Counted from the stretch's first letter, positions 44,035 to 55,513 are shown. The stretch: DNA of 64,000 bases from Bullera alba (GCA_001600095.1 BCIX01000001.1:1364001-1428000); one strand, 5' to 3'. The notes: generated by a model not told the origin, from the letters alone. A program made the numbers and translations.

Positions 44035-47000
44035 ATGGACATTGATCCGCCCACACCATCTGTGGTGGTGACGCCAGCGCAAGATGATGCTCAACCTGCT
44101 GTGGATGCTGTGCAGGAGGCATCCACACCTTCTACGAGCACTTCAAAACCTGCAAAAAAGTTCGTCAGACCGTCTCTACCAGCTCGAGCTCTGCGTGCTC
44201 GTCCCTCCTTGCCAGCCAGCACCTCATCAACCAGCAATGGGGAATCCTCCAAGCTCCGGCCACCCACAGAGAAGGAACTGGCCGCTGTCACTGCAGGCTT
44301 AGCGCCAGAAGCATTGAGTGCGAGGCGAGAGGAGACGACCAAGAACAAGGAAAAGCAGGTCAAGGATGTGGTGGATGATCATGATGCAGCTGTCCGGGAG
44401 AAATTCCATTTGGAGAGATTCGTCAGTCTGCTGGAAAACTTTGCTCCAGATGTATGTGTCTCTCTTGAGTATGTCAATTGGCGCATGTGCTGATGAGATT
44501 ATAGGAACGCAATACAACCGAGGTGTACCAAGATGTAAGCCATACTTAGAGGGCAATGTACTGACGATCGCAGTATAAACGGATGAACCACAACCTGCTG
44601 GACCTCATTCCCCCTACTGCGACGCAATCGGTCGCTGGTCCCTCGCGGCATCGTCCGGTGGCACCAGCTAGGACGACCAGACGGCAGGCTCACGAACGCT
44701 CAGAGGTGTTTGCTGCACCAGTCATTACCCCAGCGCCGGTCGCTACGACACCTCCCGTAGATATCAAGGGCAAAGGCAAGGCTAAGGAAGAGGAGGTGAT
44801 CCAGCCATTTGTCGCGAAGCCGCGAGGAAGGGGACGACCTTCAGCTGCAACTCTGGCGGCAGAGGCGGAAGCAAGGTTAGAATATGAGCAGATGGTGGAA
44901 ATGGCACAGAAGAAAAGTAAAGGCGGCAGGCGGAAGACCATATCTTTCCTCGAGTCGGAGGTCATCGAGGATGAGGGACAAGTGGCGGATGTGACTGAGG
45001 AACGGGCACCCATAGGTGGAAAGAAGAAGCGCCCTCGGAACTCGTTACCTAACTTACCGCTGTCTAAGAAGACCAGAGGGACTCAGCTGGAAGTCAAGGA
45101 CGAGGTGGAATCATCACCCGCAGTTGAGACCCCGGTCGAGATCGTTGAAGAAGTGGAACAGCCCGGACCGGAAGTGGACCCTCTACCATCTCTCGCCCAT
45201 ATCCCGTTCCCGCCTCCGCCTGTCCGTCTTCATGATCGACGCTCTGGTCCAAACCGGATATGGTATACCGATCCGATTCAGCTGCCGCCTACAAACACCA
45301 GGTATCAAGGCGACATTCGATCGTACCTCTCATCATACATCCACATTGAAGACACTGGCCCCCAACCCGACCTCGCAACGCTGGAAGCCCGAGCAGCCAG
45401 GGTGGCCTTGGTGAGGAATAGGGTCAATTGGCTACATCACCAGGGGAGGATGTTGCGTCTGCTAGATGAGGAGGAAGGAGCGGGACCCGCGAAGACGAAA
45501 GGACCGGTTCCACCGCCTCGGCAGGCGGACCATCAAGAGCACTTGATGAATCATATGGTCCAAGTGCGAAACGCCATGATGAATGAGGCCAAGGCGAAAC
45601 CTTTGGTGTGCAAGAAGGTGGCTCGGATGATCACTTCATATTGGGAGCATATCGAGGGCAGGGAGGAGAGGGAGCGAGCGGCTGAAGACCGTGAGATGAA
45701 AAGACGTCAGAAGGAGCTTGTCAAAGCGCTCAAGAAGCGGTGGGGCCTTGCCGTCAAGGTGTGTAGCCCGATGCCACATTGAGGATCTGCATGGCTAACG
45801 AAACCTAGATTGTACGGGCGAAAGTGCTTGAAGCACAGAAAGCAGAGCAAGATCGTTTGGGCAAAGTCCACCTTCAGAATATGCTACAACGGAGTACAGG
45901 TCTACTGGAGGCACAGCGTGACGATATAGTGGGGAGGGAAGGGGATGACGAGTCACAGGAGGATGATAGTGATATGTCGGACAGCGATGACGGCTCTGAC
46001 TCTGGAGATGAGGAACAAGAGGAAGAAGAGGAAGAAGAAGAGGAGGAAGAGGAGGAAGAAGAGGAAGAGGAGGAAGAAGAGGTTGAGGAGGTTGAGGAGG
46101 TTGAGGAGGTTGAGGAGGTTGAGGAGGTTGAGGAGGTTGAGGAGGTCGAGGAGGTCGAGGAAGGCGGGGGCGAAGACGACGGTATGGACATCGATGTCAA
46201 CGATGATCGGGCGCCAGAGCCGAGTGGACATCCCGGCAACGGTGACGAGGATGGTTCTGAAGACGAGGACGACATCGGTATCCAGGCCATGTTGACAGAT
46301 GGCATAGAGGACGATAGTCACAATGGCGACACCGCGGAGCCGTCGCCTGCACCACGCACAGACGAGATCAACGACCTGGACCAACCCGAAACCGAAATCG
46401 AAACCGAAGCAACACCAGCAGCTCCCGCCCTTGCCGTCCTTAATGAGGAAGTCACTGTCGTGCATGGGGAACAATCGTCCATCACCAATACCGAAGACGC
46501 CCTGCTGGAGAACAGCAGTGTGCCTTCCTCACCCGCCGATGGCACATATCCTTCCGGCATCCCCCCTAGACGCCCTCATCGCCTGCGGAAGTCCGTTTCA
46601 GTCGACGATCTCACGCGGGGCGAAGATCCAGATGCCAATGACGACGAGTTTGAAGATGCCGACGGAGTCAGCGAGCAGGACGAAGAGCTGGACGTTGAGA
46701 TGGAAGCGGTAGTCATGGATGAGGATGAGGACAGCGAAGATGCAGGATTGATGGCAGATGCGGATCTGCCTATCGAAGCACTACTCAAGCGATATGGTGT
46801 TCCTCAGCCAGTCACTAACGGCGAAACAACCGAACATTCAGAAGCCGCATCGGACGCCCAGGTGGACACAGGAGATGCAGGGATAGCCTTGACGAATGGC
46901 GGTGGCGATCGAATGCCAGGGAATGACCGGTCACTTCTGGACGAGTCATTGGATCAAGCCCAATCACCCGCCCTCGTGATGGACAGTAAGAGGAATCGCA

Positions 47001-49950
47001 GAGTCAGATCGGTCTGGACTCCCGAAGACAATCTCGCGCATCCGCCCAAACGACCAAAGATCGAGGAAGTGAACACAGAGGAAGAAGAAGAAGACTCTGA
47101 GATTGAGATGACGCCAGAGATCTCTAGCGATGAGGAGTCAGAGCAGGATGAGGAAGACGCAGAAGCGGGCGAGGAGGAGGATGGCGGAGAGCGCACGACG
47201 GCACCGGACGATCCCAATCGAGTCAAACCTCCGTTCCTGCTTCGAGGCAATCTCCGGCCGTATCAGCAAGCTGGTCTGGAATGGCTCGCCAGTCTTTACG
47301 CCAACAATATGAACGGTATCCTAGCAGACGAGATGGGTTTAGGGTGAGTAAACGGCTTCTCGACTGTCGACGGCATGCCGCTGATGTGGTGCTTTCAGGA
47401 AAACAATACAAACAATCTCTTTACTCGGTCACCTCGCTTGCGACAAGGGCGTTTGGGGCCAGCATCTCATCATCGTCCCAACGTCCGTAATCCTCAACTG
47501 GGAGATGGAGTTCAAGAAGTTCCTCCCCGGTCTCAAAGTCCTCACCTACTACGGCAACCAGAAGGAGCGAAAGGAGAAGCGAGTCGGCTGGCAGACCCAA
47601 AACTCGTGGCAGGTGTGCATCACGAGCTATCAAATCGTTCTTGCGGATCAACACATATTTCGGAGGAAGAGCTGGGTGTACATGATCCTGGATGAGGCGC
47701 ATAACATTAAGAATTTCCGGAGTCAACGATGGCAAACGCTCCTTGGATTCAAAGCCCAGCGAAGGCTGCTCTTGACGGGAACACCGTTGCAGAACAACCT
47801 GATGGAGTTGTGGAGTTTGCTCTACTTCCTCATGCCGAACGGTGTCACGGCGGATGCGACGACTGTCGTTGGTTTTGCGAACCACAAGGAGTTTATGGAG
47901 TGGTTTTCAAGTGAGCAATCGAGTTTCGTCCAATGAAGTCTGAATGCTGATCTAGCCAGACCCCATGGACAAGGCAATCGAGACTGGAGACGCCCTTGAC
48001 GAGGACACGATCGCTACAGTAAACAAGCTACACACGCTCCTTCGACCATTCATTCTTCGTCGACTCAAGTCAGAGGTCGAAACGCAACTACCTGGAAAGT
48101 TCGAGCATGTGGTGTATTGCCGACTCTCCAAGCGCCAAAGGTTTCTCTATGACGAGTTCATGTCAAGGGCTTCGACCAAAGAGGCCTTGACGTCGGGTGG
48201 CTATCTCGGTGTGGTCAACACCCTGATGCAGTTGAGAAAGGTGTGCAACCACCCTGATCTGTTCGAGGTCCGACCAGTTCGAACGTCCTTCGCGATGGAT
48301 AGATCGGTTTTGGCCGATTTCGAGCCGTCCGATATCCTGGTTCGGAGAAAGTTGTTACAGCAGCAAGACGCTTTCGACGTCGAGAGCTTGTCCCTGGATA
48401 TCACAGCGAGGGAGGATCAGTCCTGGTGGGCTTGCTACGCGCGGAAGCAGCTGGATGCTAGTGATCTATTGCCCGGTGCTACTGAGTTCAACAAGAGGAA
48501 GAAGACCGCCCCTCCGCCCCTGGACAATCGGACTGTGGACGGATGGCTTAGGTGTCGTGCGCATGTGGAGGAACAGGCTAGTGTCCAGCGATGGCAAGCG
48601 CTCCGCCAAGTCAACAAGAAGAGGTGTGTTGTTTCGCCAATCTACGGCTCGACATTCCTCGACATGCTCACCGACATCCCCAATAAATTACACCCTCACA
48701 GTATCAACGTCCACCGAAAATCCGACTTGCTTGAATGGCACTCACCACTCACAGCTCCGCTGATCCAGTCTTACGAGGATCGAGTCAAGCTGGTCTCGCC
48801 GATAGTCGACCTATACGCCGTTGCACCGCCTAATGTGGTTGCTCGAGATATGCCAAAGTACGCTTTGCCCGGTCTCGAGCCTACCTCGCATCCTACCTTC
48901 CTCGAACCTCACTTCGACACTCTGCATCAGTCAACTGTCAAGCTCCAAATAGCATTTCCGGACGCCTCGCTCCTGCAATACGACTGTGGAAAGCTTCAAA
49001 AGCTGTACGAGATGTTGAGGGACTTGAAGAGTGGGGGCCATCGGGTCCTGATCTTCACCCAGATGACCCGAGTACTCGACATTCTGGAAATGTTCCTATC
49101 GTACAACGGTCATCGATACTTGCGACTAGACGGATCGACCAAGATCGAAGACCGACAGATCATCACCGAGAGGTTCAACTCTGACGCCAGGATATTCTGC
49201 TTTATCGCGTCCAGTCGATCTGGTGGTGTGGGCATCAACTTGACTGGTGCCGATACTGTCTTCTTCTACGACTCCGACTGGAACCCCTCCATGGATCGAC
49301 AGTGTATGGATAGAGCACATCGGATCGGTCAAACGAGAGAGGTGCACATCTATCGCTTCGTCTCGAGCCACACGGTTGAAGAGAATATGTTGAAGAAGGC
49401 GAACCAGAAGCGATTGCTGGATCGAGTGGTGATTCAGGAAGGTGATTTCACCACAGACTTCTTCGGCAAGATGGACTGGAAGGACATTATCGAGCAGCCG
49501 ACCACCGCTCAGCCAGTGTCTGCAGCCGGAGACGGTGTGGATGAAGAAGACGATCGTATCGAGGACATCGAAGTCGAGGGCACGCCAGAAGCTGTTGAAG
49601 CGGAGAAGATCGAGCCGAGAGCCGGAGAGGAGCGGGAATTGGCCAGAGCTTTGGCTCAAGTTGAAGACGAGGAGGATGTCGCAGCGGCCAGGATCGCCCA
49701 GGGCGAGGGCGAATTGGATATAGCCGAGTTCGGGGATCAGAAGAAAGCGACGACGGCAACAACAGTGCAGAATCCCCGCGAGGCGCTCATCAGGAAGGAA
49801 TCGGCCAAGGAGGGTAGTGGGACGCCCATGACACCCGCCGAGGACGTGGAGATGGAGGAAGAAGAGGAGGAGGAGGAGGATGTTGGAGCGGTGGATGAGT
49901 ACATGTTGAAGTGGGTAGAGCTCAACTGGGAGTGGTTCTCAGGATGGTAG
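44035..49950 (+). CDS. SWR1: Chromatin-remodelling ATPase SWR1 (H2A.Z exchange)
   Basis: Six introns; about 1,860 aa. The start [20 protein letters not shown] leads to a disordered region, then an HSA-type domain ([40 protein letters not shown]) that would bind actin/Arp4. A long acidic stretch (46000-46200) is partly a (VEE)9 minisatellite. The split Snf2 ATPase follows: [60 protein letters not shown] and [20 protein letters not shown]; then a large insert and the C lobe ([40 protein letters not shown]). [13 protein letters not shown] is an INO80/SWR1-class signature, and the long insertion between lobes supports SWR1 over ISWI or CHD. The enzyme swaps H2A for H2A.Z at promoters. Confidence 0.93.
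46082..46162 (+). repeat. 9-bp minisatellite within SWR1, encoding (Val-Glu-Glu)9
   Basis: Seven perfect copies of GTTGAGGAG (46082-46144) are followed by two GTCGAG variants (46145-46162). They keep the reading frame and follow about 20 consecutive glutamate codons. Such coding minisatellites are prone to copy-number change among strains. Confidence 0.95.
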
Positions 49951-50140
49951 ACGAGGCCGCAGGGTGTTGTACTACCTGTATCGTGGTATCAGCTCAGCAT
50001 GTCATCGTGCTCATTGTGATTATCGACGAAGAAGAGATCTTCAGCAGTCCGTGTCTTTCTACTCCTGGCTACAGACTGTCACTCAAGGTTGTATCGCTGA
50101 AGATCGTGGTACTGGCAACGAGATTCGACACAGAACCTGA

Positions 50141-50230
50141 CTAAAAGTTAGGATCAAAACCTAACTTTCGACCAAAAGTTGGGATTGAAATCGAACTCTG
50201 TCCAAGAAGTTCGGATTGCAACCGACGGAC
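50141..50230 (+). repeat. Degenerate ~30-bp tandem repeat (three copies)
   Basis: Three successive units of about 28-32 bp (50141-50172, 50173-50202, 50203-50230) share the core AAGTT(A/G/C)GGAT followed by AA(A/C)C-like sequence and a C-T-rich end. The first unit also contains the reverse complement of its own core (AAGTTAGG and CCTAACTT), making a short hairpin. It lies in noncoding DNA. Confidence 0.6.
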
Positions 50231-50473
50231 CGTGTATGATTCTATTCACTTTCAGTAGCCCGGGAGCGATATGCATCGTCCGAACCTTACACCTGGCAAC
50301 ATCAAGGATTTCAACGTTCAACGCTGCGGGTCCCTAAACGGATCTCGAGACACACTCTGTTTCGAGCGATATACGGTAATGTTTTTCAGGTCCACTTGAC
50401 CGGGCACGCCGACTTCTGTCGAGTGTGTTGGGAGCTGCATAGTACTGACTGAGCGACCATTGGACCATCCTGA

Positions 50474-50826
50474 ATGCGCACCGTCGCAAACGACGGAAGG
50501 GTCGTATATCGACTCGAAGGATTCCGAGACGCTGTGGCACCGATACGATCTGGATTGTTCGTGGCTAGCGGTCCTTCCCTCGCCGATATCATCGATCAGT
50601 CCGGGTACACACACCTCCTTCATCTTGCCAGAGGTGACGTGTGGCTTGGTAGGTAGGGGAGATCTGCGAGAGAACTGGGGCGGAGCAGGTTGGGTTGGAG
50701 ACGCAACTCGACGATGCAGCGAGTCTACCTTGCGATGAGGTTCCTCCGAAGCGCGTCAAGGGCAGGAAGGTGACCGGTCCATGGTCCATGGTATATTGGC
50801 TTCCAAAAGTGATGGATTCAACGTGA
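50474..50826 (+). pseudogene. Possible frameshifted ORF remnant, unknown family
   Basis: From ATG 50474 the frame stays open for 60 codons (MRTVANDGRVVYRLEGFRDA ... YTHLLHLARGDVWLG), then meets TAG at GGTAGGTAGGGG near 50645-50656. One base away, a second open frame continues (GEICERTGAEQVGLETQLDD ... CDEVPPKRVKGRKVTGPWSM) to TGA at 50824-50826. Both halves have protein-like composition, and the break sits in a repeated GGTAG run, the kind of place where indels and sequencing errors happen. No family is recognised. It may instead be a real two-exon gene with an intron I cannot place, or chance. Confidence 0.3.
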
Positions 50827-51027
50827 GCCATGATTCAATGAATCAGATGGTCGAAAAGTTGGGGTTGGATCCGAACAAAAGTATGGATGGCATCCGGCAT
50901 CCCAACAATTCCAACAGTTGCGTCGGAGTGCCATGCTTACGGGGACCTATTCCAATAACAATTAGGTGCACTTGCGGTGTTAGGCGATGCATAGCGGCAT
51001 AGGCTCGTCTCTGCGGGAACAACCGGT

Positions 51028-51035
51028 TGACGTCA
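51028..51035. promoter_or_regulatory. CRE-like palindrome TGACGTCA
   Basis: A perfect TGACGTCA 142 bp upstream of the ATG at 51177, followed at once by TGACGG. In fungi such sites bind ATF/CREB-type bZIP factors acting in stress responses. The second perfect copy in the window is at 310-317. Confidence 0.5.
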
Positions 51036-51176
51036 TGACGGTCAGGGTGATTCCAGCGTTTGAGCATGCAAGCGTTCCAGCAAAAGGACCCACAACTCTT
51101 CCTTGTTCTACACTGACTCACTGCACCTCCTTGCTTCATAATCACAAACCAGAACAACACTACAACCCACATCACA

Positions 51177-51645
51177 ATGGCTCAATCACCTTCCACCGAC
51201 TCTGCCAAGCAGGCTGACCCCATGGCCAACATTGGGTCCGCGGGTGCCCAGACCGACGCCCAACAGCGACCGGGTAGGTGGTCCGGGCGAATTCAATCTG
51301 TATCTGAGCTGATCAATGGGGCGTAGACGTGTCTGGAAAGGGAGATGCTCCTGCTGCTCCCGGAACCGAGAACACGGGTGTCACTGACGCGGCTTACAAG
51401 GTGAGTGACACCGCCGTATGGTCAAGAGAAACGAGATAAGACGCTAACGAATCGTCCTTTAGTCTGCCCAGGTTAGTCATGACTCTGACTCTCTACACCC
51501 TGCCCTCACCACTTCCGATGAATTACTTTCATGACGCCTTCCTGGTGGAGGATCAACTGTCGACCCAGAGCTGACATTTGTTATTCAGGAATCCGCTGCC
51601 AAGGTTGGCGGTGATGACCAGCGACTCGACATCGAGACCAAGTGA
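51177..51645 (+). CDS. Small hydrophilic protein, possibly stress-related
   Basis: Four exons, one of only nine bases, encode about 75 aa: MAQSPSTDSAKQADPMANIG, SAGAQTDAQQRP, then GKGDAPAAPGTENTGVTDAA, and after the micro-exon SAQ the ending ESAAKVGGDDQRLDIETK. The product lacks Cys and Trp, is rich in Ala, Asp, Gln and Gly, and is probably disordered, like many small stress-induced fungal proteins. The upstream CRE-like site and CACAACCCACATCACAATGG context suggest a well-expressed gene. I do not recognise a family. The reading frame holds across all three introns, which argues that it is real. Confidence 0.68.
51463..51471 (+). other. 9-nt micro-exon of the small hydrophilic protein gene
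   Basis: TCTGCCCAG is bounded by a TTTAG acceptor on the left and a GTTAGT donor on the right and encodes Ser-Ala-Gln in phase 0. The following intron (51472-51588, 117 nt) is about twice the usual length here. Skipping the exon would keep the frame and remove three residues. Confidence 0.6.
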
Positions 51646-51982
51646 GATCCGATCGATGTGGAATCATAGGCAGGACAGAAGATATAAAAGCACAATCATG
51701 ATCATGTATCGAAGACTTTAAGAGAATGGTCGCCATCTAAAGTCTTGAGTAGCGCGGTCTCGTTCGGGGGGTTGAACCGTCCTGCCAGCACCCGACGCAG
51801 TCAGAGGGAAGTAATCCTGTGGATCCCTAAGCCCCTTATATCTCATCCCTCGCGGCTCTGGACCATCTCTACATATGCTCAACTCCAAGATATAATAACA
51901 ACTACGAACTATACACCGAATCACACACGTGAAACACTGTCGTTGGAGACGAAACTGCCGACTCGATCCCGACACCTACAGT
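51646..51982. other. Convergent spacer between the small protein gene and CYB2
   Basis: A spacer of 337 bp holding the two 3' UTRs. No gene seen. A TATATAATA-like A/T-rich spot near 51886 is not placed to act as a promoter. Confidence 0.35.
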
Positions 51983-54434
51983 CTAGCCTTCGTTCCAACA
52001 GGCAGCATGCGCTCGTCTGAGTTCGATATGTCAACGTCGTTCTCCCGCGATTTTGATCTAATTACTCACAGTTCTCGTCGTACATGGTCACTCCGCCAGC
52101 TGGCCCGTGTAAGCCGGAAGTATCGACCATACTGGGCACCAAGTGTGCCAGCGTTGGTGCGCCCACCAGCCTCATGTTCATCTCAAACTCGTCCTGGTGA
52201 CGGTCAGAAGATCCATCCTGCGGGCGGACATGCGCAGAGACTGTCTAAGAAGACTCACCTTGAGGATCTGGAACATCTTGGATACTCCTTCCTGACCGTA
52301 TGTGCTCATGGCGTAGATTGTAGGTCTTCCAATACCGACAGCTGTCGCTCCTAGAGCAATCGCCTTCATGACGTCTGTGGCCCTTCTCACACCGCCGTCC
52401 ACGAACACTTCGAACTTTTTGGGTCGAAGTGGGTTGTTCATGTACCCGTGAGCGGTTAGAGCAGACACAACCTGGGGCAGAAGTGCTAAGGGTGATGGAG
52501 CGAAATCCTAGAATGTACTGTCAGCTAGTCCGGTCTGGTACTATTCCTCGGTGACTGACCAGTTGACGACCACTTGAGAAGGCACGCATGTCAGCATGTC
52601 TCCGACTCTCCAGCATCGCTGTAGCTCACCCATGGTTACTATCAGAACATCAGTATGCCAATCTATGTCTACAAAGCGAAGGACTCACCTCAAAACAACA
52701 CCATCGACACCCATCTCAGCAGCTTTGACCGCATCCTCCCAACATTGCACGCCCTTCAGGATCACCTTCATGTCCCCAGCAGCCTGCTGCAAGTCCTCCA
52801 GATCATTCCAGTTGAGCGTCGGGTCGATAAACGACGAGATGGCTCTGGCTGCACCCTGATCTCTCCTGAAGTTGTCTTTACCTTTGGTCTGCTGCGACGA
52901 AGCCGCGCCCTCGAACTTGGTTCGCATGTCCTGATCGGATGTCAGTTCAAAGGACGATCGTCGTATCGCTTCATATCCATCATACCTTTTCTCTTCTGCC
53001 CAGCTGAGGAGCATCGACGGTGATGAAAAGCGCTTTGACACCCCGCTCAGCGGCGTGGCTGATGATCTTCTTGGTCCGCGATCGGTCAGAGTTGACGTAA
53101 AGCTGCAAGAACTGGATTTGACCGGGAGCAGCAGCGTCGACCATCTCGTCGAAACCGCAGGAGGCTAGTGTTGGGATCTGACGAGATGCGTCAATCATGG
53201 GATCACGTTGCAACGTTCTCAAGTTGGTGCTAACCATCTGAATGACGTCGTGCTCAGCGGCGGCTTTGGTCAAAACGACTTCTCCTTCCGGATGACCCAG
53301 TTTGCCTGAGAAGCACTCGTCAGTATGACCTTCGTCAAGCAACAAGGAGCACTGACCTAAAGCCGTTGCCGTGATGTACACCGGCATGCTCGTGTTGAAA
53401 CCCAGGATCTTTGTGGAGAAGTCGACCGTGCCGACGTTCCGCAGCACTCTCGGTCTGAACCATATCCTGTCATCGGACCGTTAACATGCTGCCGACTGCT
53501 GAGCAGAGAAGTACCCACCTGTGATACGCATTGTGGTTTTCTCTCTGTATCGCGTTAGCTCCGAGGCCCTTCGTAAGCGAGTCTTTCAGTGGCTACCATT
53601 GTGATCTCATCGTCCGCTCCCCTGGGCCAGATGAGCGGTAATTCCCGTCGCAAGGAGTTCAACACTTACGAGCTGTAGTAGTTCCAGCCCCGCCTGGTCA
53701 TGGTTCTCCTTGCGACCGCCTCAAAGTCGTGCAAGGAAAGAATCTCCTCGATGTCGGGCTTGATGTACTCCTCTGGCTCGGGATCTCCGGACCCAGATGT
53801 CGTCTTTTGTGGCACAGCGATCGATGCTGGGGCTGGCGGCTCAGACTTGACAGCGGGCTTGGGCAGAGTGTTAGGAATCAGAGCTCCGAGATGCTTAGAT
53901 GGATCTTGACAGCAGGCATAAGCTAGAGTATTGTTGTCGGGAGCGAACCTACCTAGATTCTCCTTGATGGCGTCTGGTGGGTGGATCGGCTGTAACCTTG
54001 AATCAGGTTGATCTTGCGATCTGTCGAGGATGCTCACCTCATACTCCTCCGTAGCGTCCATTCCGGCGTATTTCCTAACCGTCCGTCAGCTTAAGGTCAC
54101 AGCTTGGTAGTATCGTGCGTAGTAGCGTACAAGATGATCTCAGCCCCGCCTACTCAGTATGTCAGCTTTGAGTGCAGGAGTTGGTCCTTCGTACACACCA
54201 GGATGCTCGTCCAGGAAGTCGGTCACATCGTAGACGTGTCCTGAAGTCTATGATCAGGATTCTCCAGGTTCATCCTGCATGTAGATCTCACCATGGACAA
54301 CGATCCACACTCCCTACGGCGAGCAAGACCTTCAGCACCAGACCGGCGAATGCGAATCCAATCGCAGCACTGACCTTTTCCCGATCGTTATGCTCGGCGA
54401 TCTGCTTGCCATCCACCTGTTTTTCCTGAGTCAT
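51983..54434 (-). CDS. CYB2: L-lactate dehydrogenase, flavocytochrome b2 type (Cyb2)
   Basis: More than a dozen exons, about 550 aa. The N-terminus is a cytochrome b5 domain: MTQEKQVDGKQIAEHNDREK, GVWIVVHGHVYDVTDFLDEH, then PGG and AEIIL, with heme ligands in HPGG and a later His, and KYAGMDATEEYE. The FMN/alpha-hydroxyacid oxidase domain follows: TRRGWNYYSS, TMPVYITATALG-type block (NTSMPVYITATALG), KLGHPEGEVVLTKAAAEHDV, FLQLYVNSDRSRTKKII, ALFITVDAPQLGRRE, the catalytic SNHGGRQLDFAP and FVDGGVRRATDVMKAIALGA then VGIGRP. No mitochondrial presequence is evident from this ATG, unlike S. cerevisiae Cyb2. Reading through the last donor gives a stop at 52062; using it (GTGAGT donor, TTGAC branch, CTCAG acceptor) ends in YERMLPVGTKARL at 51983, which I prefer. 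Confidence 0.9.
52560..52572 (-). other. 13-nt micro-exon of CYB2
   Basis: Minus strand TGGTCGTCAACTG, after a CAAG acceptor and before a GTCAGT donor. With the last two bases of the previous exon it encodes Gly-Gly-Arg-Gln-Leu of the catalytic loop. Confidence 0.65.
52630..52638 (-). other. 9-nt micro-exon of CYB2 carrying the catalytic histidine
   Basis: Minus strand TAACCATGG lies between a GATAG acceptor and a GTGAGC donor. It completes the Ser codon and encodes Asn-His of SNHGGRQLD, the histidine being the catalytic base of this enzyme family. Confidence 0.65.
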
Positions 54435-55513
54435 TGTGGAAGATGGGAGTTGCGTCTGTACGTTTGCCTGTACCGAGTTGCCTATTCACAGTGTGGCCAG
54501 TCTCATCAGGCGATGTGACTCTTTAAGCAGTGTAGACAAAGATCGAGACCGGTGACAGCAGCAACTGCCGGTGGTCCGTAAATTCGGAGGTGTTGACCGG
54601 TCCGGGCCAATAACATGCCGGTAGTTTGAGCTAACCGCCGAGGCTGAAACGCGCAGATAGGCCTGGCGATACTGGGCAACAAAGGCGTGAGCATCTTTGG
54701 CTCGCGAGCCTGCATGTCCGTTGCAGATCACTTCCGTTATGCTACGTCATTTTCGCCAATGATTTGGAAGCGAAACGAATGGAAAGGTCAACTTAGGTTT
54801 AGTGTATTAGTAAAGACGAGGCTTCGCCATGCAACGCTGGCAACTCACGACCTGCAGCACATGTATGTACTTACAGAGAACGGAACTGAACAGACGAAGC
54901 TGTAAGATGCAGAAGAGCGAGGCAACGTCGACGCCGCCGTATATTGGACGAGTCACCAGATTCGTGTTTGCTTCGTTTCGTCTCGGATGCAATGTTGTCC
55001 TCGGACTATTCGTCATTTCTGTGACTATGCCCCGCGGGTGTTCGTAAGCCTTACCTTTCGAGACCTCTTGTCGACCACTGTAACTCCGATCGTCAGCTTG
55101 CAGAATCGCTTGCTGTCTCCTGGGTTTGAGCTCTTCGTTCCGCATTGTCCATCACATATCATACAGGGTGCGTGTACCAGTCTGTTCTTCGACACCGCCG
55201 TCGGCCAACGCAACAATCTTTGGCAGGGAAATCCACCCTATACACGTCACTTTTCGACCTCCGCGTCATCGACCTGTAAACGTATTACAGTTCAGAACTT
55301 CGCTTTCAACGCATTGTGGCATAGCATAGAACTGCACAGCGAGACTCGAATCGGACAGATCAAGACTCAGGCATCATCAAAACGCACACATGATGATTAT
55401 CGCACTCTAGATTGGATCTACGAAGACATCTGCCCCCAACCGAAGTCCAAGAAACGGAACGCTTCGTACACCCTCTACTCGTCTCGGACAAGCTCAACCC
55501 AGAACACGCAGAG
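54435..55513. other. 1.1-kb divergent region upstream of CYB2 and the tyrosine phosphatase
   Basis: No gene is supported. A 186-codon ORF at 54987-55547 overlaps the start of the phosphatase in another frame, has a Cys/Arg/Ser-rich composition and no recognisable domain; it is more likely 5' UTR and promoter. The phosphatase frame is closed upstream by two TGA codons near 55390. A leader exon or longer N-terminus cannot be excluded. Confidence 0.35.

Larger units (their letters stand above)
49951..51176. other. Gene-poor stretch with degenerate repeat and broken ORF
   Basis: About 1.2 kb between SWR1 and the small hydrophilic protein gene. It contains the SWR1 3' UTR, an imperfect tandem repeat (50141-50230), a frame-broken ORF (50474-50826), and, close to the next gene, a perfect CRE-like palindrome (51028-51035). 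No tRNA or other RNA gene is recognised. Confidence 0.5.

Noticed and set aside
45874..46474. Long minus-strand ORFs (Ser-rich, and Leu/Phe-rich) opposite SWR1
   Set aside because: They are complements of the acidic Glu-codon region and minisatellite, giving Ser or Leu/Phe runs without real content.
52021..52064. CYB2 ending at the TAA at 52062
   Set aside because: A good intron (GTGAGT, TTGAC, CTCAG) starts just before this stop and leads to a short exon with a plausible C-terminus; kept as an alternative.
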